Source: Alphaproteobacteria bacterium (lineage in GTDB: Bacteria; Pseudomonadota; Alphaproteobacteria; UBA2966). Taken from it: DNA of 64,000 nt. The position numbers and the translations under genes were made by a program. The stretch's first letter is position 1; the number at the start of each line of letters is the position of its first letter. Positions 37,401 to 44,821 of this stretch are shown in pieces. The notes beneath the pieces are model-generated. The model did no database searches. It was given only the letters and a program-made list of their open reading frames with translations, and had not been told where the DNA came from. The stretch is from NCBI GenBank assembly GCA_018654745.1, contig JABILA010000056.1, positions 24,700-88,699 on the forward strand, given 5' to 3'.

Positions 37401-38532
37401 AAACAGTGTTTTCTGCTGACAACAGGCTGAACCCGGTAATGACGCTGTTGGTCAAACCGTCTCCGGTGCCCAGCTTCCAGGACATACCGGCATCATCCGA
37501 CATCAGGATCGTGCCATTGTTGCCACCAATCAAAACCCGGTTGCCCGACAGACTGGATAGCGGATCGTCTGGCAGTATTGAAACGGCCTGAAAATCGATT
37601 TGCTCCAGGGCTTCGACAGACGTCAGTATTGGTGAAGGTGGTGCGGGTGCTGCGGCCCTTTGCTGAACAGCATCCCGGGTTTCCCGGAATTCACCTGAAA
37701 CGTTGATCACCACACGCCGATTAAGGGCCATTGTCTTTTCGTCCGTGCCCTTAAAGGCCTGCCGTTCCTCGCCATAAGAAATCGTTCTCACCCGTCTAGT
37801 GTCGACACCCAGGGAGTCCAGCCAAGTCATCACCTGATCAACCATGCGCTGGCCTAAAGCCAGGTTATATTCACGTGATCCGGTGGAATCCGTGTGGCCA
37901 GCCAGCGTAACCATTTTGTCCGGGTTTTTTGTCATCCAGACAGCCCAGTCCTGTACGATTTTTCGTGCTGTTGGCGTCAGACCGCTGCTGTCAGGTGCAA
38001 ATAAAATCCGGTCGCCATATCTGTTGGCAATTTCCGCCGTCAGTTTTTCTGCGAGACCAGGTTCAAGTCTGATCTCCTCCCGACGGAGACGGGTCTCAGG
38101 CGTAGGTGCAACGGGTGCCGGTGGTGCCAGACGGGCAGACAAGACTGCAAGATCAGCGTCCGAAAGCTTTGGTGTTTTCTGCTTCCAGCTGTAGCCACCA
38201 TCAAATGTTTCCAGGATCAAACCACCGTTGCCAACGGCAAAGGCCTGGCGACCATCTGACGCCATGGCGAGGGCATTGAAATCGCCCTCCACCTGGCGCA
38301 ACCTGAGATGAGCATTGACTTCAATCGGATGGGTCAGCCAGTCAAATGACATGACTTTGGGGCTGGACAAGGTGTCAATTCTGTAAGGTTGTAGCCACGC
38401 CGAAATGATCAGCAAGCCGAGGACCAATAGGCCAGCACCTAAATACCGAAGCCTTAAATCCCGGGGCGCAGGCGGCGATGGCCCCTCAGCGGGTTCAACT
38501 TTTACTTCAGGTGCATATCCTGTAGCTGTCAC
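34444..38532 (-). CDS. Membrane fusion protein: YCF48 repeats, OmpA domain, KAP NTPase
   Basis: A 1362-residue protein starting at GTG 38532 behind AGGAGGGGG. In order: a membrane segment (YLGAGLLVLGLLIISAW, about 29-46); a first YCF48/BNR-like repeat (AVGNGGLILETFDGGYSW); an OmpA peptidoglycan-binding domain (HTDSTGSREYN near 214); several more YCF48-like repeats (for example AVGNSGTIIRSSDGG); a second membrane segment (WFFIGLILPAFFF). The cytosolic KAP NTPase has Walker A GKWGTGKSS near 700, Walker B VLVIDDLDRC near 950, further membrane segments, and the KAP hallmark RSVKRFVNRVR. A cell-wall-bound sensor coupled to a cytosolic ATPase is inferred. Confidence 0.85.
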   Translation of the reverse strand: MTATGYAPEVKVEPAEGPSPPAPRDLRLRYLGAGLLVLGLLIISAWLQPYRIDTLSSPKVMSFDWLTHPIEVNAHLRLRQVEGDFNALAMASDGRQAFAVGNGGLILETFDGGYSWKQKTPKLSDADLAVLSARLAPPAPVAPTPETRLRREEIRLEPGLAEKLTAEIANRYGDRILFAPDSSGLTPTARKIVQDWAVWMTKNPDKMVTLAGHTDSTGSREYNLALGQRMVDQVMTWLDSLGVDTRRVRTISYGEERQAFKGTDEKTMALNRRVVINVSGEFRETRDAVQQRAAAPAPPSPILTSVEALEQIDFQAVSILPDDPLSSLSGNRVLIGGNNGTILMSDDAGMSWKLGTGDGLTNSVITGFSLLSAENTVLAPKSSNSENKPTDHILASVRGTNSSYIHSVKGSIWRTDTIDGAVDLRELNKILVSPSGRKYDEEGGPFGVGSDWHMLEAATDSFRIMLKRQNRLIHTDESLNDFVVNHNFTSALAVGNSGQIMSILYTDGQTRFSGTSSQEIRITKANLLGVAGNPDGAIWAAGTAGTVIQSQDGGKKWTVHTVPFIDELRDIAFANDNRTGLAVGNSGTIIRSSDGGDNWSIVAADNSVAQKAGVDLGTRAIHEGYPAPWFFIGLILPAFFFLQATRRPPSPPPPEPSISEIYASDQPITSPEKDGLNFGDLAKGLAAFLLNPQTEPPLTMAVSGKWGTGKSSLMGLICRHLRENGYSTVWFNAWHHQKENHLLAALLEVMRSEAISPWWKPVGIRFRARLFWIRFQRQPWTIGFLIFLTVIPATFSFSVPVDTYGKLAEGVVKLIEPQVIVKSPERPKEVIKEEVSESETQSGDTKTLIRQTERTRDLQDANGSMLGSSETDALFKGVGALLSLIGALFVVMTNARSRLGAFGLDPSRLLKPFRGKLRSSELRALVSFRHNFAREFADATEALAPRRIVLVIDDLDRCQPEHVVEILEAVNFLVSSGKLYIILGMDMAWVEMCIAQAYKEIAEAVSFDESEPSSGQDRSTDPAPSYANLASGPATLNDDTRSDKTEIFARKYLQKLVNIDVPVPEPDIDQGTMLTSDQPLNSEKIDKIKKEMAEQKRRKRQRHWLFVACWICFGVAVSMGTSWLVSGWYGWKDQVVSDALTTKETSKDLQDKKKLVGEVVPKSQTNVNPPVSSGGATSVSKPGQLLPGNKLAQYELWISGMSFILLGIFLFLARRHRDSLDDDLTSGDTHEFNAAMNVWGAYVLARDLTPRSVKRFVNRVRYLAMRRRFDENSASVSEENLIAAAAIHHCRGEVPDPQDWPSDPAGQLEFIFGQKHASNLGEKVTADLIKDIIKNSEKIRSWLPGADQIRLFNQWVQKITVR

Positions 38533-38772
38533 GGTTTCCCCCTCCTGATAACAACCTCGTCCAAGATGATCGGTTGAGGTCCCCCTTTGTCAGACCATCA
38601 CTCTGATTGATCCACGTCAGCATGTCTACTATTGATTGTTTAGGCAGGAGTGTTTCGATCTAAATGATACGTTTTCACACTGATCGGCCAGGCCGGTTAT
38701 TTGCAGGCAGTTGAGATTTTCAGGATATTTGTCATTGTCTATGATCAGGCACAGTCATCAGGGGTAAATCTA

Positions 38773-39450
38773 ATGAGAATAATTGGAGCAGCAAACTTAA
38801 TTGGTTTAGCTCTGTTCTTTCTAACCCCTGGTCTGGTTCTGGCCGCTGGCCCGGAAATTGGGACAATTGTTACGGCGCGACAGGCGGCGGCATCGCCGGG
38901 CGCGGGTGTGGCGCTGGATGTTATGAAGAACGTTCCGGTCCGCAAGGGAGAAAAGCTGATTACCGGCCCTTTTGGCCGCATGAACATCACCTTTATTGAT
39001 GACAGCGAAATCTCCATCGGGCCGGAAGCGAATATCACGCTGGATGATCTGGTCTATTCACCGCATAGGTCCATGGCAAATCAATTCCAGGTCAGTGTGG
39101 TAAGTGGGGCGTTTCGTTATCTGTCCGGCAAGATCGCCAAACTGAACGGGCCCATGGTGTCCCTGAAAACGCCATTGGCGACAATCGGTATTCGAGGCAC
39201 CCATGTGCTGGCGATTGTTGATGAGAATTATGCAGGCTGTATTGTCTTGCTGCCCACGCCAGGGGCTGAGGATAAACCCAGCTCTATAACTGTGACGGCC
39301 AACGGCAAATCGGTGACCATCGACAAGCCGGGCTGGGGCACAGAAGTCACCGGGGCCAATACGCCACCGACCGCACCGCGCACCTGGCCGAGAGATCGCA
39401 TCATGAAGATGTTGCAGATGTCCGGCAGTAGCGCCGAATTTTTGAAATAA
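38773..39450 (+). CDS. FecR-domain secreted protein
   Basis: A 225-residue protein. A signal peptide (GAANLIGLALFFLTPGLVLA) leads into a FecR-like domain (VRKGEKLITGPFGRMNITFI, SEISIGPEANITLDD, then KTPLATIGIRGTHV). ATG 38773 has GGGGT upstream; the longer frame from 38701 lacks support. Unlike sigma-regulator FecR, there is no transmembrane anchor beyond the signal peptide, so it is free in the periplasm or exported. It is divergent from the KAP fusion gene across 240 bp and may share its control. Confidence 0.82.
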   Translation: MRIIGAANLIGLALFFLTPGLVLAAGPEIGTIVTARQAAASPGAGVALDVMKNVPVRKGEKLITGPFGRMNITFIDDSEISIGPEANITLDDLVYSPHRSMANQFQVSVVSGAFRYLSGKIAKLNGPMVSLKTPLATIGIRGTHVLAIVDENYAGCIVLLPTPGAEDKPSSITVTANGKSVTIDKPGWGTEVTGANTPPTAPRTWPRDRIMKMLQMSGSSAEFLK

Positions 39451-39507
39451 GACCGGTTGCTGAAGCTGTCGGGCCTTTGGCGGTTATTAGAATGCTGATC
39501 AACAACA

Positions 39508-39735
39508 TCACACTGCCTCTGTCCGTTGGATGCGGAATTTCTGGACCAGAGCACTGATAGCCAACAGGGCGACTGCGGCCATGGCAAAAAACAGGGGCCA
39601 GGGTGAAGTTGCGCGTTGGGCTGCAAATTCCATGTAAAATATGACACCAATGCCCAGCAGGCTAAGGACGGACGCCAGGCGGATCGCCAGATCGAGAAGA
39701 GGGTTGTCGGTTGAAATTTCAATTGCGTTTGTCAT
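39508..39735 (-). CDS. Small two-helix membrane protein, copy 1
   Basis: A 75-residue protein starting MTNAIEISTDNPLLDLAIR. Two hydrophobic segments (LASVLSLLGIGVIFYMEF and WPLFFAMAAVALLAISAL) are separated by a short polar loop, and the tail is LVQKFRIQRTEAV. It is clearly paralogous to the gene at 40014, with the same N-terminus and tail. No family is recognised. It is the first unit of a tandem duplication of about 506 bp that includes its upstream DNA. Confidence 0.72.
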   Translation of the reverse strand: MTNAIEISTDNPLLDLAIRLASVLSLLGIGVIFYMEFAAQRATSPWPLFFAMAAVALLAISALVQKFRIQRTEAV

Positions 39736-39912
39736 TGTCTGATCCTTTTTGCAGGGTGTTAGTCGGTGAATTTCATGACCAGACTATGCCCGAGACGGAT
39801 ACGACAAAGGTTTCCAGGATGTTTCTGGGCGAATTTTTCCGCGAAATCGTTTTCAGGCCCCGGGATCAGGATTATGTCCGGGTTTATATTTCAGCAATCG
39901 GCGACCAAAAGG
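39736..39912. repeat. Duplicated upstream region, copy 1
   Basis: This noncoding-looking DNA upstream of small protein copy 1 is about 80% identical by eye to 40242-40417. Shared blocks include the motif ATGACCAGACTATGCCC, then AGGTTTCCAGGATGTTTC and CAGGCCCCGGGATCAGG. It probably holds the promoter. A plus-strand frame from 39711 is also gaplessly conserved (see findings). Confidence 0.65.
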
Positions 39913-40013
39913 TATGACCTGGATCAGGCGGTTTTACGCCGGTGCCTTTGTGGCAATCGGTGCCAAACTGGCTCTGGCAGAAAGATAAAGCGGAAGGCCA
40001 GCTACGCCATCAT

Positions 40014-40241
40014 TCAAGCGGCAGCGGATTGTTCGGTCTTGTATTTCTGAACCAGGGCAGCAACAGCCATAACAGCGATCAGGCCGACAACGATATACAT
40101 GGGTGCAGATGCACGGCCCTGTAATGCTTCGGTTTGCGCCAATACAGCGGCAGCCAAAATCAGCAGCAGGCCGGATGCGAGCAAGCGAATAACCAGATCC
40201 ACCAAAGGGTTGCCGGTTGAAATCTCTATTGCGTTTGTCAT
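40014..40241 (-). CDS. Small two-helix membrane protein, copy 2
   Basis: A 75-residue paralogue of the protein at 39508, starting MTNAIEISTGNPLVDLVIR. Membrane segments are LLASGLLLILAAAVLAQ and MYIVVGLIAVMAVAALVQ, and the tail is KYKTEQSAAA. Both copies keep the N-terminal motif and the LVQK boundary while the helices have diverged, which is what a selected membrane peptide pair would look like. It is divergent from the aminotransferase gene. Function unknown. Confidence 0.72.
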   Translation of the reverse strand: MTNAIEISTGNPLVDLVIRLLASGLLLILAAAVLAQTEALQGRASAPMYIVVGLIAVMAVAALVQKYKTEQSAAA

Positions 40242-40417
40242 TGTCTTTTCCTTGTTTCAGGGTGTTAGCCGGGCAAGTTCATGACCAGACTATGCCCCAG
40301 CCGGATCTGGCAAAGGTTTCCAGGATGTTTCCGGGCAAATTTATTTCTGAAACCGTTTCCAGGCCCCGGGATCAGGGTTATAACCGGGCTTACATTTCAG
40401 CATTCAGGGACCGACAA
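40242..40417. repeat. Duplicated upstream region, copy 2
   Basis: Second copy of the conserved DNA upstream of the small membrane protein, running up to the aminotransferase start. If it carries a promoter, it would drive the small gene to the left and may also affect the aminotransferase. Confidence 0.65.
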
Positions 40418-40419
40418 GC

Positions 40420-41673
40420 ATGTTTGTAAATAAAGATGGTTTGATGGAAGAGATTCGGGACCACTTCGAGCATGTGGACACCTGCCCGGTCCAGGGCAAG
40501 CGCATCTTCTTTGAAAATGCCGGTGGTGCCCTGACCCTGAAATCCGTGGTGGAACGATCCACCGAACTGGCCAGCATTCCGGACAATCAGGGACGCGACA
40601 ATCCGGCGTCACATGAACTGGTCCGCCTGATCAATCAGGCAAAAGAAGACATCCGCACATTTCTGGGCGCTGCCAAGGGACCTGTTTTTGTGGGTGAAAG
40701 CGGTACCGAACTTCTGTTCCGGTTGATCAGCACCGCCATCATCGAAGCCCCGGAAGGAGGTAATGTTGTCGGCAGCACCCTCGAACATCCGGCATCTGTC
40801 AGTGCCTGTGCCCGTTGGTCAAGAATTGCCCGGCGCGAATTTATCCGGGTGCCGCACAATGATGAAACCGGTTCCGTAACGGCAGAAGACTACCGCCCGT
40901 ACATCACCGCTGATACCCGTGTCGCCACCATCCTGCACACATCACCTGTGACCGGCATGGCCGTGGATGTGGCCAGCATTGCCAAACTGATCCGCGAAGT
41001 TTCTCCGGATTGCTACATCATTGTTGATGGCATTCAGCACGCTGCCCACGGTGGACTGGATATCGACAGTTATGGCATCGATGGCTATGCAATCTCTCCC
41101 TACAAGGTATTTTCCCGCCACGGCTATGGGATCGCCTGGGTATCAGAACGCCTGGGCACCCTGCCCCACAACAGCCTGATCGGTGCCGCCCCGGACCAGT
41201 GGGACCTTGGCACCCGCGATACCGCTTCCTATGCCACGTTCTCGGACGTGGTGAATTATTTCGACTGGCTGGGTAGCCACTTCACAGAGTCAGAAGATCG
41301 CCGCACCCGGATCAACGCAGCCGGCAAAGCGATCCATGCACACGAAAAGGCTTTGACCGACGCCATGCTCTATGGTGCCGGTGGTCAGGATGGTCTGGCT
41401 TCCATGTCCAATGTCTTCATTATTGGTGGCATAGACAATCCCTTGCGCGAAGGCCTGGTATCCCTGGCGGTAGAAGGCAAACCAGCCGTCGACGTCGTCA
41501 GTGCCCTGCGTGAAAAAGGCATCCGCACCCACGCCCGCAAAAATGACCATTTCTCCGGCAATATCCTGGGCCCCCTGGGTCGGGAAGATTGCGTACGGGT
41601 CAGCATGTGTCACTACAACACGGAAGAAGAAGTCGCCGATTTCCTTGCGGCCATGCAGGAAATCGCAAGTTAA
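40420..41673 (+). CDS. Class V aminotransferase-fold PLP enzyme
   Basis: A 417-residue PLP enzyme of the cysteine desulfurase/class V fold. The PLP Asp is in IIVDGIQHAAHGGLD and the Schiff-base Lys in ISPYKVFSRHGYG (about residue 227). The N-terminal FFENAGGALTLKSVVE is also typical. A conserved catalytic Cys loop of true desulfurases is not obvious, so lyase or aminotransferase activity is equally likely. It ends 6 bp from the convergent isomerase-fold gene. Role unknown. Confidence 0.85.
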   Translation: MFVNKDGLMEEIRDHFEHVDTCPVQGKRIFFENAGGALTLKSVVERSTELASIPDNQGRDNPASHELVRLINQAKEDIRTFLGAAKGPVFVGESGTELLFRLISTAIIEAPEGGNVVGSTLEHPASVSACARWSRIARREFIRVPHNDETGSVTAEDYRPYITADTRVATILHTSPVTGMAVDVASIAKLIREVSPDCYIIVDGIQHAAHGGLDIDSYGIDGYAISPYKVFSRHGYGIAWVSERLGTLPHNSLIGAAPDQWDLGTRDTASYATFSDVVNYFDWLGSHFTESEDRRTRINAAGKAIHAHEKALTDAMLYGAGGQDGLASMSNVFIIGGIDNPLREGLVSLAVEGKPAVDVVSALREKGIRTHARKNDHFSGNILGPLGREDCVRVSMCHYNTEEEVADFLAAMQEIAS

Positions 41674-41679
41674 CGCAAA

Positions 41680-42678
41680 TCAACCGACGGCACTTGCTTT
41701 CGCTATATCCCATTCGGCGCGCATCCATTCGACACAGGCGACGGCTTGTTCGAAAAGGGAATAGCGACAGCCCTCGCCGTAATCCAGGTTGGGAATAAAT
41801 TCAGTTGAAATCTGGCCCAGTGGACTGTTGTCCGTATGGGCGTGATGACGTAGCAGGTTTCGGACAACTTCTTTCCAGGGCTCCAGCGCTTCTGCCGACC
41901 AGTCCGCATGCCAGGCACCGGGTGCCGGTTGTGCAAAGGGGTACTGGATACCGCGGCCCGGTTTTCCCTTGTCGTCATGCGCCAGAGTGTTGCGCGGATT
42001 GTTCGGTACCGCTGAGCGGGCATGGCAATGACTGATCCAGTTGTTGGCAACCCATTCACTGCAGACATCGCCCTCAATAAACGGGTCCAGCACAAGTTTG
42101 CCTGACGCCACATCGTCCGCAATGTCAAAAACCTTTTGTTCTTCGGGATGGTCGATTTTGAAGATCACGTGGCTGTGGTCCAGGGTCATGTTAAACGGCA
42201 GGCCTCGCGATTCGGCCAATTTCCCGACAGGTGTTACACGCCGGAAATCCTCTGACCACATATTCACATGAACCTCGAGGCAGGGCGTCACGCCAAATTT
42301 GTCGCCAGCTTCCAATGCGGATTCGTAAAAATCCACGACATCTTCATTCGTCGCCAGCACACCATCAGCACGATGGGCGAGGACCTGCACGTTATGCACA
42401 GTTGACCCAAGACCGCCTGCGACTGCCAGATTATCTGCCAACAATCCTTCGTCCCGACCAACGGCGTAAAACCAGCCACCGCCCCGTACTGGCAAGCCAT
42501 ATTTTTCCGACGCCGCTTTGAATTCTTCAATTTCGTGGGGGTCAGGTGTTTTGTCGACATAATCAAAGACGCCGGCATCGCGGACCATGGCAAACCGGGT
42601 GTCGATATTCGGCATGCCATCTGCTTCAGTATGTCGGATGCCGTTGGTCTGGATACCGAATAGAAGATTGTTGTTCAT
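41680..42678 (-). CDS. Sugar phosphate isomerase/epimerase-fold protein
   Basis: A 332-residue TIM-barrel protein of the xylose isomerase-like/AP endonuclease 2 superfamily. Metal ligands fit Glu in LEVHVNMWSEDF, Asp/His in LDHSHVIF, His in SHCHARSA and Glu near STEFIPN. It is 70 bp downstream of a small hypothetical gene on the same strand; the GntR regulator gene lies divergently beyond that. Isomerase, epimerase or lyase action on a hydroxy acid or sugar is possible. Confidence 0.82.
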   Translation of the reverse strand: MNNNLLFGIQTNGIRHTEADGMPNIDTRFAMVRDAGVFDYVDKTPDPHEIEEFKAASEKYGLPVRGGGWFYAVGRDEGLLADNLAVAGGLGSTVHNVQVLAHRADGVLATNEDVVDFYESALEAGDKFGVTPCLEVHVNMWSEDFRRVTPVGKLAESRGLPFNMTLDHSHVIFKIDHPEEQKVFDIADDVASGKLVLDPFIEGDVCSEWVANNWISHCHARSAVPNNPRNTLAHDDKGKPGRGIQYPFAQPAPGAWHADWSAEALEPWKEVVRNLLRHHAHTDNSPLGQISTEFIPNLDYGEGCRYSLFEQAVACVEWMRAEWDIAKASAVG

Positions 42679-42748
42679 CGTTGCCCCCTGGTGCGATTTT
42701 GATGTTCATTGCGTTGCCTGACAACTGAACCAAATGCCTGCGAAAATA

Positions 42749-42997
42749 TCAGCGCTGTGGCGGCAGGACTTCCTGTACACAAATCTGGTCGATCAGATCT
42801 TCCCGTTTGAGGTCCGCAAGGTGCGCCCGCTTCTGATCATTGTCCAGATTGGCACCAACCCCCTGGGTCATCGCCAGAACGAGGGACTGGTCGATCATAT
42901 CCATCCAGTAGGAACGACGGATTAGCTTGCCATCGATGTCTCGCGCGAACGGGTTTTCCGGATTAGCCCCCAGATCAGGTTCAAAATATCGTGACAC
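42749..42997 (-). CDS. Small hypothetical protein in GntR-linked operon
   Basis: An 82-residue soluble, charged protein starting MSRYFEPDLGANPENPFAR and containing RRSYWMDMIDQSLVLAMTQG. I recognise no family, cofactor motif or membrane segment. GGAG lies upstream of the ATG. It precedes the isomerase-fold gene by 70 bp and faces the GntR gene across 446 bp, so it is probably the first gene of a two-gene GntR-controlled operon, perhaps a small subunit. Confidence 0.65.
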   Translation of the reverse strand: MSRYFEPDLGANPENPFARDIDGKLIRRSYWMDMIDQSLVLAMTQGVGANLDNDQKRAHLADLKREDLIDQICVQEVLPPQR

Positions 42998-43443
42998 AGA
43001 AATTCTCCTTCAAAGCATTGTTTGCAAAGGAATTTCATATTCCTGGCATTAAGACTATACCATTTCACAGGCTGGCAAGTGAACCTGAAAACCTGTAATG
43101 ACGTCAAACCTGTATTGTACAAGTACCGTATTTTACGTGGATAAATACGAGACTAAACCTGCATTTCCATACTTGTACGCCATTGTAAGATGTGATCTTG
43201 TGGAATCTCAATCTGTGATTGTTCGACCATGGTTTGACTTGTTACAGGATTTGACCGTATCGGGAGCGCATTTGTTTCAACGCCTGGGGCCCGGATTATT
43301 TCATCCCCTTTTCGACCGATAATGCCGGAGATTCTGTGGTACATCGGATTATTGTTATCGCGATATGGCTGGTATATGCGCTGACTGATTTTGGCCGCAG
43401 AAAATATCGCCAGGATTAAAGTTCGAGAAAGAGTGCGAGATAG
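42998..43443. other. Divergent promoter region, small gene / GntR
   Basis: A 446-bp gap. TTGTACAA (43115-43122) is a perfect palindrome whose reverse reading ACTTGTACAA recurs as ACTTGTACGC at 43171-43180. These are plausible GntR half-sites in opposite orientation, 48 bp apart. Nothing else recognisable. Confidence 0.45.
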
Positions 43444-44136
43444 ATGAGTATTTCTGATCAAGACCCGGAACCGGCCGCGCCAAAGAAACGTGGTCCGCAT
43501 GGTTCAACAACGGAACTGGTGACCCGGGAACTCAGGCAATTGATTCAGTCCGGGCATTATTCGCCGGGTGAACATTTACTTCAAAGTGATATCGCTGAAC
43601 AGATGGAAATCAGCCGAATTCCTGTTCGTGAAGCACTGATGATCCTGACAACAGATGGTGTTGTAAGCCACAAGCCTAATCAGGGATATTTTGTCCCGAA
43701 GATTACGGCGATGGAGATGCACCAGATTTATGTCATGCGCTATTTGCTGGAATCAGAACTTCTGAACAATGTTCGCTGGCCTTCGGAAGATGAACTTGCA
43801 GAAATCCACGCCATTCAATCACGTTTGGTGACCGCCATAGAGAATATGGAATTCGACGCAATCATGCTGGAAAACCGGGCATTTCATTTTGCAATATTTT
43901 CCCTCTGTGACTTTGGATTGATCCAGCGGGAAATCAAACGGCTTTGGGATCGCTCGGACGGGTATCGTCGTTCTTTGTTGAATACTTCACCCATTCTGAA
44001 TCAGGTCATCGAAGAGCACGGAAACATCATCGAGGCGCTCGAAAGCAAGGACGAGGCAGCCTTGATTGAACAGATGGCAACCCACCACAAGAGCGGTCGA
44101 TCCCAACTTGAAAAATTGATCGAGAAGTCCCGATAG
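43444..44136 (+). CDS. GntR family regulator (FadR/FCD type)
   Basis: A 230-residue regulator. The N-terminal winged helix includes LRQLIQSGHYSPGEHLLQSD and SRIPVREALMILTTDGVV. A helical FCD effector domain follows, with a metal-binding-type His pattern in ENRAFHFAIF and the C-terminal MATHHKSGR. It faces the small gene/isomerase operon and probably represses it in response to a small acid. Nearby palindromes fit such a site. Confidence 0.92.
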   Translation: MSISDQDPEPAAPKKRGPHGSTTELVTRELRQLIQSGHYSPGEHLLQSDIAEQMEISRIPVREALMILTTDGVVSHKPNQGYFVPKITAMEMHQIYVMRYLLESELLNNVRWPSEDELAEIHAIQSRLVTAIENMEFDAIMLENRAFHFAIFSLCDFGLIQREIKRLWDRSDGYRRSLLNTSPILNQVIEEHGNIIEALESKDEAALIEQMATHHKSGRSQLEKLIEKSR

Positions 44137-44256
44137 CCTGATCAGGAAAGGCAGTTGCCGGTTCTAAAACTGCCGCCCTGCACACCGTAATTGCTTCAGA
44201 TAACAATACGACCGTGACTTAAATAATCACGGTACGGCTTGGCTGTGGATTTTCAA

Positions 44257-44292
44257 AAAAAAGAACTGCCCACCAAAAAATGGCGAGCAGTT
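44257..44292 (-). terminator. Rho-independent terminator-like hairpin, minus strand
   Basis: On the minus strand, AACTGCTCGCCA pairs with TGGTGGGCAGTT (10 of 12 positions, T-rich loop) and is followed by CTTTTTTTT. No gene ends within 500 bases upstream on that strand, so it may terminate a long 3' extension of the ligase transcript or a separate small RNA. Confidence 0.6.
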
Positions 44293-44727
44293 AGTTTCAG
44301 GGAGTTAGGCTAATAGATCTTGGAAAAAATCGTGTCGTCTAAAATTGATTCATATAAGGAAATTAGTTTCAATATACATATCTAATCATTGGTCCGGCTT
44401 CATTCTGTCGAGTTTGAAATCAGGCCAGGAAAACGGGGGGGTCCACATGGCTTGATCAGGGCATTCTACAAAACAAGACCCAAACCTTTGTTACTAAACA
44501 ATAAAACTACGCTTACCAACTAAACTCTTACTCACTTCGCGTCTCTTCAGACCTGTTTTAATAAAACGATAAATCTGAATTCTCAATATAGTATATTATT
44601 ATGGATAAAATTTAATTTGCCAAATTTTTTCTGTAAAAGGGGCTCAAACTCAGTATTCACCCCGCCCCTGTTTCAAGGGCATTGAGGCAAAGCGATATTT
44701 TCGTAAAACGGGTAGCGAGCCAGGGCA

Positions 44728-44820
44728 ATTCCGGTCTCAACGGAATCGCAATTACTTCGCTTATTGGCTCATACCAAGGGGTTGGAGGCGGCGCTGCGTT
44801 TCCGTGAAACCCGGAAACGC
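44728..44820. repeat. Paired palindromes, copy 2 of the 20-mer element
   Basis: Two hairpins of like design lie 51 bp apart: ATTCCG-GTCTCAA-CGGAAT (44728-44746) and GCGTTTCCG-TGAAACC-CGGAAACGC (44796-44820). Bases 44798-44817 match 22528-22547 exactly in inverse. The second touches the ligase stop codon. Confidence 0.5.
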
Positions 44821-44821
44821 T

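Larger units (their letters stand above)
44137..44821. other. Long intergenic region with AT-rich island and hairpins
   Basis: A 685-bp stretch without a convincing gene, AT-rich from about 44330 to 44640. A 7-bp hairpin (GGCAGTT/AACTGCC, 44150-44174) follows the GntR gene. It also holds the minus-strand terminator-like hairpin at 44264 and two related palindromes at 44728 and 44798. Whether it encodes a small RNA is open. Confidence 0.5.

Noticed and set aside
34444..38532. Error-driven fusion of neighbouring genes
   Set aside because: The frame is continuous over 4 kb, with one good start, membrane segments at domain borders and no internal ribosome-site/start pairs that clearly separate the parts.
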